From assembly GCA_002205965.3 (NCBI GenBank), contig NADL03000005.1, positions 558,001 through 622,000 of the forward strand: a DNA stretch of 64,000 bases. Direction: 5' to 3'. Made by a program: the position numbers and the translations under genes. This stretch comes from Kappaphycus alvarezii. Lineage: Eukaryota; Rhodophyta; Florideophyceae; Gigartinales; Solieriaceae. How positions within the stretch are numbered: the first letter of the stretch is position 1; every line of letters starts with the position of its first letter. Below are positions 18,777 to 31,080 of this stretch, one piece after another. The notes below the pieces were generated by a model. The model had not been told where the DNA came from, made no database searches, and saw nothing but the letters and a program-made list of their open reading frames with translations.

Positions 18777-21640
18777 ATGGAATACCTGTGGCCTCGCAAC
18801 CTCCTTACCATCCTTCCACACATTTCTCGCCACCGCCAACCCAAGCATACTCATCGTCACGGAGACCCGTACCGACGCAGCGCCACTATTGTGCCTTGTC
18901 TGGCCCCAGGCAACCGTCTCACAGATCCTGCCACGCCGCACCACAATCAACGCCCCCCCCGCGGCGGCGTGCAATCGCCGTCCGGCCCGGACTAAATACT
19001 ATCATTCACCAAGTCTGCAACAGCTTCCATCCACCTACCAATTCAATCCTACAAATCCTCACACTCAAATTGAACCCATCTGCGCAAGTCTCCGGAGCCT
19101 ACGTCAGCCCGAAATTCCCAGCTCAATCGTTCGGAGCTTCAGTCAACGACGTCATCCGCGATTCTCCACCGCATGCAACCCTAGTAGGCGATCTGAACGC
19201 GCGATCCCTCTCTGGGGACACTTTAGCCAACCCAAGGGGATGTACGCCTTTGAGAGCAGTCTGGGATACACGGTTCAAGATATTCGCCTCTACCCAACCA
19301 TTATTGCACCCACTAAGGGGAAACGTTTGGGTGTTTTACTGTTGGAAGATATTTCCGACCTATCCCATGGTTTTCCAGACAACCGCAATCGACTCCCACT
19401 AAGTGCACTAGGCTTAAGCAACCCAGTATCTTCATTTCTTCCGAGCCCCTACATTGCGCTGCCCTCTCTGACGGTTGGACTAGCTGTTCAGATCACTTCT
19501 CTGTCATAACGACCTCCACCCCCACCCTCCTGAGCAACACCAAGCCGACCCAGGGAAATATAACAAAGTCAATGCTCTCCACGCCAAGGTACCAGCAGGA
19601 AGCAGCGGCAACCTATCATCGCTCCTTGCCACCACTCGTAGCCGCGCTTTCCAGCTGCACTGCGATTGAATCCCCTGCCATATACGAACGCGTCACGCGC
19701 GCCATCACTGACCCATGGCAAGTGATCGCAAATCGCCGATCCCGCCGATTCAAACCGTTCTGCTTCTTATTGGATGCGCTAGCAGCTAAGCAAAACAAGG
19801 CATACAACAAAGCGAAACGTACTGGAATATATGCGGATTATCTCGAGTTCAAAAGACTGCAGGCCGTCGTCCGGCGACAAGTCCGAAGAGAGAAACGATG
19901 GTTTCAAAAGCGAACCTTGCCCCGCAGCACCGACCTGCCCAGCAACCAGTTTACCTAGGCAATAGCAAGTGGTCGACGCCAGACCGCCAGAAGGAAAGCG
20001 GACCATCTACGCAACGGACGCCAACTCTCCCCACGGGACTTCACCATCTTCATGAGCACCGCCCAGAACCAAGAAGAACCCCCGATACAAATACAGAGCG
20101 TCACTCCCCGCCGGCGGTTAAACAACATATCCTCAACTACATTTGCTCCGCGCCACGCGGAAAAGCGGTGGGTAATGACGGGGTACACATCGAGATGATA
20201 AAGATAGCCTGTCCTCTTCGCCACTCTGCTCTACACATGGTGGACGACAATGGGCCGCACTCATCAGTACATCCATAACTGGGCCACAGGCCTCCTGATG
20301 CGGTCCACAAACGCGGAGATCAACATACTCCAGCGAACTGTCGCCTTCTTTGCCTCTCATCTCACTGCAGGAAATCCATCGGAGGAGGTCTTGCCTCCTT
20401 CCTAGCCGACCTCACAGACCTCCACCCAATGCAGTTTTGCTTCCAAAGAAGAATAGCCCCCTCGACGCCCTCATCGCCACGGAAGCAGCCATACGACAAA
20501 GGGGCCGCTGGCTCACCGCCCTGGATATGCTTAAGGCCTATGACCGGTTCAATCGCTAACTGCTCCTACAGGACTGCGGAAGCATGTTTCCACACACAGA
20601 AACAGCCATGATAAGAGCATGCCTCCTCCCCCTCACGTTCCGGAAAAGAGACGGAAAAGAGGCGATTGCACCCTCACAACAACGGCTGTCCGCCTCCTCA
20701 CCCAAGGTTCCCCTCTCTCCCAATTCTTTTCAATGTCTTCATCAATTGCCTTCTCGAGGCCCTGAATGCCACCACAATCCCTTTTCCCTCCCACTTCCAT
20801 GCAAACTATTCGCAGACGACAGCCTCCACTCCTACGACCCTTCTCTCATCCTGACTCTCCTCGACAAATGTCAAAGCTGGGAATCCGCCAGACGCATGTA
20901 GTGGGCACCCAATAATAAGTGCGCAGTGATCACCTAGGACCCGGACCACCCACGTCTACCATTCACAATGCAATCGACAGTAATCCCTCTATCTGACAAG
21001 GCCCCTTACCAAGGGATGACAATCACCCCCCTAGGGGTACACCGCGTCGCGACCATCAACAGGGCACATCGTACTCAACAAGGCACCCGTTCCCTCCTAC
21101 ACGCAACGCCCTTCACTTCTGATATGGCCCCGCCCAACCTGGCTACTACGTCCTCCATACGTTCTTGCGCAGTAGGTACCTAAACGGAGCTATCCTGCTG
21201 CGCGACCTCGATGACCTCCACCGCGCCGACCTCTCCATCCAGCGGCAGCTCTTGGCATCCTATTTACGCTGGAGAGGTACTTTCAACACCACCCACTTAT
21301 CTCACCTACGAGCCATCTTCCGAATCCCGGATCTCACCACTCTGCTCCAATGGCAGGCCTCAAACTTCCTCTCTAACCTCCAGGCTACCACTCAGGCGGA
21401 CAAAGGCAACCAGAAGACCACGGCAACCCGCACGTTACACCACATCACGACTTACGGAGCAAACTCGGTACTCCCCAAACCCTCACCTCCCCACCCCGGC
21501 GTACCCATCCCACCTTTACGTATCCGTCTGGAATACCGGCAATTGCCCCTCATGCCGCCGCCATCGTCGCTTATCTGAAAAGTAATTGGGATAGGTAGAT
21601 CCAAAAATTAAATAGTTCCAACTTGAATAAATAAATAAAT
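18777..21640 (+). mobile_element. APE-type LINE (family C), ORF2 region and 3' end
   Basis: The + strand frames show an apurinic-type endonuclease followed by RT. The endonuclease begins AQWNTCGLAT (about 18770), has TLVGDLNARSL (about 19170-19210) and the closing SDHFSVIT (about 19478-19510). RT motifs are APRGKAVGNDGVHIEMIK (about 20150-20205), WLTALDMLKAYDR (about 20510-20550), SPILFNVFINCLLEAL (about 20715-20770) and FADD (about 20812). A basic linker (about 19740-19930) lies between the two. The frame changes several times and stops occur, so the copy is dead. The 3' end is an (AATA)n-like tail at 21626-21640. The order fits L1- or Tad-like LINEs; the clade is not decided. The strand is strongly C-rich and G-poor. 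Confidence 0.8.
21626..21640 (+). repeat. AATA-type 3' tail of the LINE
   Basis: AATAAATAAATAAAT closes the element about 50 bp after the last coding similarity, the usual position for a LINE tail. Confidence 0.6.
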
Positions 21641-23384
21641 GTCACAATTGGACTTAGAATGAATAATGAATAGAAAACCAAATTTAATGATAGCTGATCG
21701 AGGGGAATATTTCGATGGCCCTAGGATGTAAAAAAGTATTGATAATAACCTAGGACTATCAGGACTACTCTACAGCAGGTTGGACCTGCTACAAAATCAG
21801 GTAAGCGGTACAATAATTTTGGTAGACATGATTCAGGCCCAGCAATAATTATTGCAGTATTTTCCAGGTAATCACTCATCCAAATAATAATTGTTGGTAG
21901 CATAAATGCAATACTTATAGCCTGTATAATATAAAAACCCAACTGTAGACATAAAAATTATTTCAAACTGAATTCAGCATAAATAGGTCCGGTGTTGTAA
22001 AATTAATTCCTTGATGATTCACAGTAAATATAAATTGTGGGCCTCAATAAAAATATTGCTCCACAATTAAGCATCACTGTAGGACACCGGGATAGAGATC
22101 AAAATATTTGCTTAATTTTCACATTATCACCCCTTCACGCACCCGCGAAGATACGAATTGGATTTTGCCATCTTTCCTCACCTCCACAAACCTCAGGGGG
22201 CACCCGCGTCGCTCGCATTCGCTGGTTTTTGCATTGGTTCCACACACCCAGTGCCATGACCCCCATGCAGCTGCTATCGGACCATGGAACTCCTCCGGAA
22301 CAACGCACTTACGACAGACAGCTCCTACAGTTCGAGACGCCGCAACTAGAGTATATTCCCATGCAGCTGCGTGTGGTATTTAAGCACGCCTGGAATTACA
22401 AGGATAGCGTGATCTTCGTGATTTTGAGTGTCACTTCGTGGTTACGTGATGTTCACGCACCAGTCCAAGAATTTCACTCAGAATTTCACGCAGGTGCATC
22501 CAATTGATCACCCTTTACACGCTGATGATAATGAAATCACGCTGCCACAGGGAGAATGGAATTGCGCCTACTATTCAATTTTTTTATTCTCTAAAGCAGC
22601 TTCAGTCTTTTCCTTGAGCGCCTCCAACTGCTTAGGTGCGATGTTCTCTCTTGCTTTCCTTCGTGGTTCCATTCTCCCAACACCGCGAGCAAATTGGTTG
22701 CTGGACACGAAAGACCATCAATCAGTAACTCATGATGTTTCTGGAGTGTACACTCACTGACCGACTATTAAGTTAAGAACTAATTGGGTGGTCAACATCG
22801 GTCACGTGCAGTGGGGCACGGGAAATGATGGCCACAGCCACCGAGGGCCTCAGAACAAGCTTGCGCTGATAGATTCGCGAGCGAATTGGCATCAGAGGGG
22901 TGATATCTGGTCGCAATCCACGGAATGAACGTTTTCCAGAAACATAGCAGTGGCTGGGGACGCCGCTCCGAAAAGTCGAGAGCACATGGTTGGAAGCTGA
23001 AATTCGGCTGGCGAGACGGGTTGTCAAATGGTGGTACAAGGTGCTTGGGAGGCTTGCGCTCAAGGTCCTGCACCATGTTGCGGTAATCTTGATGGGGCAG
23101 CGTCTGCGGCGGCTTGCGTTGCTTCATGACAGAGGCCTGATTGAAGGCGAAACATATGTAGTCGTCACAGGCAATTGCATGGTAGCCGATGCATGGCCGG
23201 GGGTTGGACGAGGAGGCAGCAGATAACTGGTTCCAGAATTACATGGCCTTTCGGATATTTCTTCTTAAACGTCTCGCCAGTTTGAAATAAAATTTATGAA
23301 TAGAATTAAAGGAATAGAGCGAGCTGCATGTATGCTGATTTTCAAGGTCAGCGTCCAATATGAGGTGAAATACTTACTTCCCGA
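21641..23384. other. No recognisable gene
   Basis: The stretch is AT-rich up to about 22080 and mixed after that. Open frames of 156 codons (22037-22507, +) and about 110 codons (22792-23127, -) exist, but they show no motif I recognise and look like chance frames or very old remains. Confidence 0.4.
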
Positions 23385-23830
23385 CTGATTAACGGCCTGC
23401 AGACATTCTAGAGTACCCGAGTTCGGAAGAGATGAACAACTTACCGCCCCTCCCTGTGGCGTACGACTTCAAAGTAACATTGCCATTCCAAGAGGGTTTC
23501 ATGTCCATTGGAGCGCATTGAGGCGCGGCCGTGCAATGCAGCGGAAAGACGGAAATAGGGAGTTTCAGCATTAGCAGCATCCCCGGTGAAGCTCTCCCAG
23601 AACAATCAAACTGGGATGGAATTTTGTGCCGCTAGCCTTCGACTCACTTGGATCGCGGTCTGCGCGACGTCGAAGATAATCGAAGAATACGCGGCCGCTG
23701 TCGCAACCGCAGCGGATGCTCGATGGGAGGAGTGAAGACTCGGCTTTATCAGCAGCTTAGTTATGCGATTTGGTCCACGTGTGCCGCGTCGTAATATGTC
23801 GCGCACACAACATGCAGAGTTTAGCCAACC
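23385..23830 (+). mobile_element. Non-LTR retrotransposon family B, copy 2
   Basis: The frame reads ADILEYPSSEEMNN, LPPLPVAYDFKVTLPFQEG and later GVKTRLYQQLSYAIWSTCAA. It matches copy 3 (ADILVYPRSDATNIQ, LPVAYDVTVSS, GVQTRLYQKLSNSIWSTCAA), which lies on the other strand. Several stops lie between the blocks. Only the RLE domain and 3' tail remain. Confidence 0.7.
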
Positions 23831-24289
23831 TATTCAAACTAATTGTTTAGGTTTTTACAGTGGGATATTCAGACTTTGCATGTTGCATCTGCATATGTCT
23901 GGGTAAAGAAATCCCAGTACTGATTTTCCCTTTACTTTAACTCTAAAATGATAACATGTTAATTTTATCTTTTATCACTGGTATACAGTCCAAATGTGCA
24001 ACGTTGCAAAGTGCTTAAAGTTTATTACAAGATATGTTTTTAGTTTTACTTATTCCCTAGCGTCCAGGACCTTAAGTACTGTTGTCATGCTATCGACCGT
24101 ACTACTGTGTGTGTTGTCCTAGCTATCTCCTATTACATATGACTCCGGTGCGTTGTCATAGATCAAAAAGAATCAAAATTATAACGCCTTACCCAAGTGA
24201 CACTTCTCATGCGTATTAGTGATCACACTTCCGAATCTACTGATGTATTGTGGACAACAGGTCACCCTTGTTGTGTCGTCTCAATCTAA
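23831..24289. other. No recognisable gene
   Basis: This AT-rich spacer lies between two oppositely oriented family B LINE remnants. No coding signal was seen. Confidence 0.5.
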
Positions 24290-24800
24290 CAAAGTTAAGT
24301 TGGAATTGGGTGACTAAGCTCTGCGTGTTGTGGTGCGCGACAAATTACGGATGCTGCACATGTTGACCAGATTGAGTTGCTAAGCTTCTGATACAGGCGA
24401 GTCTGCACTCCTCCCGTCGAGCATCCGCTACGAGACGCTACTGCTGCCGCGTATGTCTCTATAACCTTGGATATTTCTAAAGAGGGTGTTCCTAACGAGT
24501 CGAAGGCTAGTGGTACAAAATTCCATCCTAGCCTTGATCGTCCCGGTGTTTCCTCGCCTGGAATCGCTGCTACTTTCGTAGCCAAGTCTCTCTTCTTCCG
24601 CTTTCCTGCTGCGTTTGCAACAGCTCGCGCTTTCCGTGCTGCCATTGACTAATAGCTCTCTTGGAACGGGATGATACAGTCACGTCATACGCCACTGGGA
24701 GAGGGGACTGAATGTTTGTTGCATCAGACCTTGGGTACACCAGAATGTCTGCGTGTCGCGCGTTCAGTCCAGGAAGTAAGTACTTCACTTCTTATTGAAC
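24290..24800 (-). mobile_element. Non-LTR retrotransposon family B, copy 3
   Basis: The - strand reads LNARHADILVYPRSDATN, LPVAYDVTVSSRS, then KKRDLATKVAAIPGEETP, RLGWNFVPLAFDSLGTPS and a tail ending near 24290. It is closely similar to copy 1 (KLRDFATKIAAIPGH, GWQFVPLAFGSLG) and copy 2. Only the RLE domain and 3' end are present, with at least one frame change. Confidence 0.75.
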
Positions 24801-25129
24801 GCTGACCTGCTGCCTTGAACAGCTCTCGGCCAAGTACCTTTTAACTCATGTTTAAAGTCCAGCACCTAATTCAACAGAAGTAGAAAAATCCATGACCTTT
24901 GGTGCTCCATAAACTGTATCGCCGAGAATATTTGGCCAACTTCGTCCGTTGCAACAGCAAAAGATAGCTTAGGCAAGCAGGCAAATCGTAATAATTAAAA
25001 AGAAAGAACTATGGTAGCGTATTGAGCAAGGTCCATATAAACAATCTTCCAACGGAGCCAAACCAAACAATACCAAATTCAACGGCATAACATGGGGGCT
25101 TGGCCGTAAAAAAACTCCAATTTTAATGA

Positions 25130-26790
25130 TCAGAACTACCCTCAGCGCCGGCAATGAGAGGACTGGATCCGAAATCAGCCTCTGACGGAGCCGATGAGCT
25201 TCGCGAGTTTGCCTTAATCGTTTGCGCTCCCGCACCGGTCTTCAGCGAGAACCATTAGCCGATCGAGGTCCGCTTCGGGTTCTTTGTATGCCGCACGTTC
25301 GTCAGACTACATCCTTTGCTTGACTTTGGATGCCTTTTGTAGTCGCTCCTGTTCACGTTGCCTCAATGCGCCCAAAACAGCGTCACTTGTCGAATGCGAA
25401 CCTGAACTAGTCTTGATCGAATTTCTTCCCTCCTCCTCACATCCTCATCTCTCAACAGAGAAAGGCCCTTACGTCTGTAAGCCGTGACCAATGTCTCTAT
25501 TGACACAACGGAGGCGAACTCCATATCATTAAACACTTGATCTAAAGCGCGTGATATTGTAGCGCGTAAAACAGGATCCCAGACACCACACTTGATAACA
25601 TCATCAATAATATTTGGCGCTAAAAATGATCGTGCGTATGCTTTGCGAATACATAAGCCGACGTCAAATGCGTTCAGGAGCTTCTTTCGTCTAGCTGCTG
25701 CATGCAGTTGACTTTGAAAAAACGACTTGTAGGAATTAAAACAGTTACGTCTAACGGTCGCAACCTATGAGACGTGTGCGCAGGAAGTGCGATTTTAATC
25801 AACGGACTTTCCCGGAAAAGCTTCAAAATATTTTACTGTATGTGTGCAGCATAAGCTTTCAAAAAAGTGTCAAATGCTGCGAATTCGCTCGCAATTCTTT
25901 TGTCTCCTCTAAGGACATTTTGCCCACTGATATATTATATCAATGTCTGCGCCCGGAACCGGGCGATGGAAAGATATAAATCCATAAGAAAGGAGTTAAA
26001 CGACTCTGAAACTCCACACACAACTCGAAAATTGGAAGATTTCCAGGATAAATCACCACTGGCTTGTACACTCGGCTATCTGCTGACAACGGGCATGATT
26101 GAACCTTTTAAATCTCCTTTTGTATTCACTGTGCGTTGAAAGAGATGTTTTCCTTTTGGCCCAACTCCTTTGCGAAGCGCACGGCCAACCATTTTCTCGA
26201 ACGACATCCCGACTGATCCATATTAAAAACGTATTTCGGATCCTTGATTTTGCACCTGTCCATCGCGGCCTGCACTCTGGACAATTTTCTGCTACTTGCG
26301 CTCGAGTGAGGGATTCCATTCTCGGGTCTTCAACTTGTTTCACGCTTCCGTAACTCAAACAATTTCGCACCATGAAGTTGTTGACGTACTTAACTGATGG
26401 ACGGTTGTTTTTGAAATTAATTTTGATCCGCGCATTAGAAGGAAGCATTTCAACGTGGTCTTGGACAATATCTATGTCTCCTGGCTAGTTTAGATGTGTG
26501 TTAATCTCAGCGAAGTACCTCACTGCCCCTGCGACGAGTTCCTCATGGTGTGGAGGGACGGACTATGGGCGCCCCGCTTTACACCTGACGAAATGCATAT
26601 CTGCGGGACTCGTAGGCTGACAATCAGTGGGATCCTTGCTCCACGACCTGTAAGCATTGCGCAGCACCATGACTCCGATATCATGTTGCTTTGCGAGCTC
26701 GCTCCATGTGGTCTTTTCGCTGTACTCCCGTTGGAAGAGTGCTTCCTGAATGCAGCGATATTCTACATCTGAGTCGCTGGCCATGTTTGT
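25130..26790 (-). mobile_element. Pogo/Tigger-like (DDE_1) DNA transposon remnant
   Basis: The - strand frames run from MASDSDVEYRCIQEALFQRE at 26784 (helix-turn-helix region) through LPSNARIKINFKNNRPSVKY (about 26440) to YVFNMDQSGC (about 26210-26250), which holds the first catalytic Asp. KPVVIYPGNLPIFE follows at about 26030-26070. The expected second acidic motif (D-x-H-x-S-H type) reads LKAYAAHIQ near 25850, so its Asp seems lost. Then come IKIALPAHTSHRL (about 25770-25800), matching the LPxHTSHxLQPLD motif of DDE_1, and NSYKSFFQSQLH. The C-terminal block (LRDEDVRRREEIRSRLVQVR, about 25365-25430) is charged and helical. Several frame changes and stops mean the copy is dead. I found no convincing TIRs. 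Confidence 0.7.
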
Positions 26791-27249
26791 TTTATGGTGA
26801 GCAACAAGGCGGTAGCTACATTAGATATGATTTAAAGTAGAAAATGCTGCGCAATACTCGTAGGTTTGGCGCCCATTGGATTGGGATTGGGCTGCTGTCT
26901 CGATTATGCCTCCCAGTTCCCGGGAAATTTCAACAACTTTGGTAGAAAGTGAAGTTGAACTAATAGTAGTGGCGTTCAGGCGGAGCAAAGGGGGAGAAAA
27001 TGGGAATGCAGACCAGAAATCCATTTGTTTAATTTAGTATTTTTTTGTTGAATCAAGAGTCGAAATTTTACGGCGTAGTCACTATCTGGATAATTCCAGA
27101 ACTTAGTCCTCTGTAAACCACGCAAACATTTCCCCCTATAATTTGAGAGTCGACACTCTTTGTGAGCCAGTCATTTGTATTTTGTGACAGCATCTTTTAT
27201 TTAAAATGGATTTCTTTGGTGCACGCTATTCGCGTTTTCTAGTATGCTT
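26791..27249. other. No recognisable gene
   Basis: This is an AT-rich spacer. No motif was seen on either strand. Confidence 0.5.
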
Positions 27250-29240
27250 TCGGTTAATTCAATTGTCAGCTAGGGATTTTCTTAAACTCTCTTGCCAAGA
27301 AACGGCAAAACCAGAAAAAGTTGCACATCGTTCGACGTCATGCCTTAAAGCATTATTGCCCTTCTCGTGGTTCTGTACGTAATCATGAATATCAGATAGC
27401 AGCCCCTTAAGCTTCGTTGACGCAAAGCGGTGTACAACAGCAGCATTTCTGACTTTTGCGCATAGTAGACGCACAATAACCCTCATAATTCAGTTTTCGG
27501 AAGAGTTCGTGTGACCTAAGCTCCTTAGGGCTTTTAATAACTCATCCCCCTTGAAGGAGGTACAAGGACAGAAGTCCTGACCGTATAATCTTGCGAGCAG
27601 GAGAGAGTGGGCCGCGGTAAATGGCAAATTGTTTCCACCCCTTCATGAGATTGTAAAAGGAGGCATATAAAAATAATTCTGTCGCATACGTGTTTAGCAG
27701 CATGTAATTAAATGCACTCGGGATGCATGTTGAAGGCTTTTCAATCCCCTCCAACCAGCTCCTGCGAACCACTGATAAGAAATTGGTGCATGCAGCCGTC
27801 AGTGGTTCCATGAATTCAGGCAACACAGAATAAATGATTTGGCCAAATCCATACTACTTCCCTTTGCTACTTTGAAAAGTATATGATGATTTCCCAGCAT
27901 GCCACGATGATGATTGCACTGTAGCTTGTAAGATGGTGATGGAACCAATTCCTGAAATTCTTTCATCGAATTGGCAGAGCCTCCGATTTTAGGAATGATG
28001 AAGGGGGCTGTATATGTTCCGAAGACGCTTGGGGTTCTCAGTTTTGTTGAGGAGGACATCGGCTTGATTTAAACCACAGCAAACTGGAGGTAAGCGCTGA
28101 AATACCGCATTGTTTACTGGACCCAACGCCTTTTCCGGTTTATTGACTTGGATATGTCGGCTACCATGGTGATAATGTGCGAACGTAGTAGCTGGTGGTC
28201 GTCATCCGAACGGAAAAAGTCATTCCTGAAACATGATATTATGCCCTTTTATGGCAGCAAGCTCTTGGTACAGTTCTTTGATGAGCGCAGTTCCAAAAAG
28301 GTTTGCTTGACCACCCGCACCGACCTGCTGCAAAAAATGTCTCTTTTGGTTGTGAAATCATCGCATACTATACCTTGAGATTGAAATCACCATCCACGCC
28401 TGTCTGGTAAAAGAACCCAATTCTCGGGTACAGTAATAGTAGCGACACTATAATGGTACAACTCGAAAATCACGTTGGTAATGATTTATCTCTTCAAACC
28501 CATAACCGTAGTAGGCCTTCGTCTATTTAACGTAACCTATGAAATGAGCTCTCAGTTTTTCAGAGATGCTTTCCGGTAGGAATACGTCTACAACGCTTAG
28601 ATGCGAGACTGATTTAGCTGAAACAACGTTGTTCTCTCCAACGTGTAGATGCATCTCACGCAAAAAATTGCCCAGATCTTTATTCGCTTCATAAATAAAT
28701 TACTCCCCTAGGGCGCTGTCCGCATCTTCCAGGAATATCTCCAAGTCCTCGAGTGCAGATGAGTAGTCTCACCACAATATACCTCCCCTTCGCTGAGCAC
28801 TACTTCTCTGTTCCACGCCAGACTGCCCCTCACCTACGTCGACATCAACTTCGCTCTGCAGTGCGTGCAGATCTACATCTTCCCAGGAGGAGGCGGCTAG
28901 TTCCACAAATGAAGAAGACCATTAGTCCTTAGTTGCTGTTTATATTACCTCCATTCCGTTAGAAGAAGTGAAAATGCGAAGAACGGAGTGGTTTGGTGTT
29001 CCTGTATCACCAAAGGGTGACAAGATATCGTCGTCATTGACATTGAAACCTTCACCATACAGGGAGTCTTCTCAAGTTTGGGTCTGATTCCTAGTTCAGT
29101 CCATCATATCTTGTTCAGCCCTTGGATCTGTAGATGGTGCTTCGAATACTCAGATCCGCGAAGTTCATTCGGCTCAGGTGCAATACTTTTCTCGCTGTCA
29201 GATGGAGCGTTAAAGCACAGCTCGCTTGCATTAGTTTATC
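27250..29240 (-). pseudogene. Decayed large protein of unknown family, block 1
   Basis: Read on -, the beginning (about 29240-28760) is acidic and Ser-rich (SELCFNAPSDSEKSIAPEPN, EDLEIFLEDADSALGE). It is followed by NKDLGNFLREMHLHVGENNV (about 28620-28690), QVGAGGQANLFGTALIKELY, ALGPVNNAVFQRLPPVCCGL (about 28070-28130), FNYMLLNTYATELFLYASFY (about 27650-27720) and PLSPARKIIRSGLLSLYLLQ. Long, mostly in-phase stretches with protein-like composition over 2 kb on one strand argue for a real former gene. I do not recognise the family. Several stops and frame changes are present. It could be a host gene, or a component of an uncharacterised mobile element together with block 2. Confidence 0.45.
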
Positions 29241-29780
29241 TCTTCCCCATTCGGTCGGGGGCTCTGAGGGTGATTGCGTTAAGAAAGGGCGCGACAGGGT
29301 GAAATTAAAGGTTCATGAGGTAGTTATGTCGGCTCCGCTGGGTGCGAAGTGTCAAACAGCGTTGACTGAACCTCAGTGAAGTCGAACTCGCCTCTTAAGG
29401 TCGGATTAGGACGGGTACTTGGTTGTGTGCCACCACCGTTAGCGGCCTTCACGGGCAACAGCTCAAATATGCAAAGCGCAGGAGTATTAAACGAAACCAT
29501 AATTACGTTTCTCAGCCGTCAGAAGGTGTGCTTCCTCAGCAGGGGCGATCTACTAACTTAATAAAGGAGGAGGAAAGTGACGAGAAGGTCAAGATGGAAG
29601 GAGAATCGGAGCGTGATACTCCCTCACTGCGTGATGTTCGGCCGCCGGGCGCACACTCAATGGATGCACTGCGTGAGATTTAGAGTGAAATCAGTGAGAC
29701 CATTCCAGAATGATCACGAGGCGTTGCGTGAAGTTCACAAGCGGCGGCGTTATGCACGCAAATTAAGGCAAATTTTCGCT
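29241..29780. other. No recognisable gene
   Basis: This spacer lies between the two unknown coding blocks. + strand frames of up to 86 codons have no motif. Words of the GCGTGA/TCACG type recur at 29600-29790. Confidence 0.4.
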
Positions 29781-30450
29781 TTATGAGCGTGATCTAAATG
29801 TATCACGATGAGTGCATGGGGCTATATTCTCATCGCTAGCGGCTAGCATACTGGATCCCCCTACCATCTGCATCCTAAATGGGCCCTTATGAAGCACATT
29901 AAATTCAAGCTGAACAAGATTCATCACTTTCTGCATTACAGTATTAAGTTGCGAGATTAACCTGACAAAAAAGCCCCTAGGGCGGCTTTTAGTCAGGAGT
30001 TGAAATAAATGTTCACCACACCACCCGATCTCATTCAAGGCATGTAATAATGTACGGTATAAAGGTAATTTACAGTTGTGAATGGGTGTAAGAGAGGACA
30101 CAGATTGTTTTTTATGACACGATTCCACCTGTCAAAGCAGAAAGTCAAAATGGATTAATCACAGACATCGACGTGAGCCCAACAGCTGTGATGAACTGTT
30201 GCACATATGTGAATGAATAAGTGCGTGGATTTTGCGAAAGAACGCGTACTGCGAACGATTGCTGACGTGCAATGGTTAGCCATAACAACGCATCGCACCG
30301 GACTAGAAAGTCCGGATGGAAGAGGTGGAATGCTTGAGGCCTCTCCAAGGAGTTCAAAAGGTAGAGAATGCACCGGACGATTGCCTTCGTGAGACCACAT
30401 CAGCAAATTGTGTGTGCAGAGAGTGCATTGGGAGAAATGGACCAGAGAAG
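29781..30450 (-). pseudogene. Decayed protein of unknown family, block 2
   Basis: The - strand frames read HPDFLVRCDALLWLTIARQQ, FAVRVLSQNPRTYSFTYVQQ (about 30220-30330) and then CKLPLYRTLLHALNEIGWCG and HLFQLLTKSRPRGFFVRLIS (about 29960-30070). The leucine-rich, Cys/His-containing composition looks like folded protein. One frame change separates the main parts. No known family was recognised. It lies upstream of block 1 on the same strand and may be part of the same element or gene. Confidence 0.4.
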
Positions 30451-31080
30451 ATGCTTGGGGTCATTTCGGGAATTTGAGAGTGTAGAACCTGCAGTGGGAG
30501 CTCGGGTTGCTATTATTTAGAATACAGTGAGGTATCCCAGACTGTAAGGGAAACATGGACTACGCCGGCAATATAAGAGGACTAGTCGAGATATATAATC
30601 AGTAGGAGATAGAAGTCGCATTAAATAGACTGTTGGTGTTGGTTTATAGAGTCTTTCGGGCGTGGAAATGGGCCACTCTGCATCAGATGCGAGACATTAA
30701 TGAAATGTTCCCACATAGGTCCTTGCTGACTTGTTGCATGCTGCGCCGCTGCGAGTTGGCACACTAGTAAGCACAAAAGAACAGCAGTCCGTGTCCGGAT
30801 GCCCCACGCTTCTGTCCGAAGCTTGGTAATCTTTTTTTTGTATTCTTTTGCGTCTGGATGTCCCTTTCACTCCCCGTTCCCCGAAACGACATTGCACTTG
30901 TGCGTCCACAAATGTTGCCGTTTCGGGAACGCAAAAGCGATCCACGCATTGTCTTGTTGGAGCCCCAACTTGTGAGATCCGTTCTCTATGCACCATACGC
31001 CTGTGTGACTACGGTAGTCATCAGTCTCCTCTATAACTCAGCTACATCTTCTTGTAAATAGTTCATAAGAAGTTTTCTAT
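30451..31080. other. No recognisable gene; expected site of the G1 3' LTR
   Basis: This stretch follows the end of the G1 gypsy coding region on -, so a 3' LTR would be expected here. I could not align it with the sequence beyond the other end of G1 (above 40420), so the LTR is not confirmed. Confidence 0.4.

Noticed and set aside
22037-23226. Several frames of 78-156 codons
   Set aside because: They overlap on both strands without motifs. There is not enough to call a gene.
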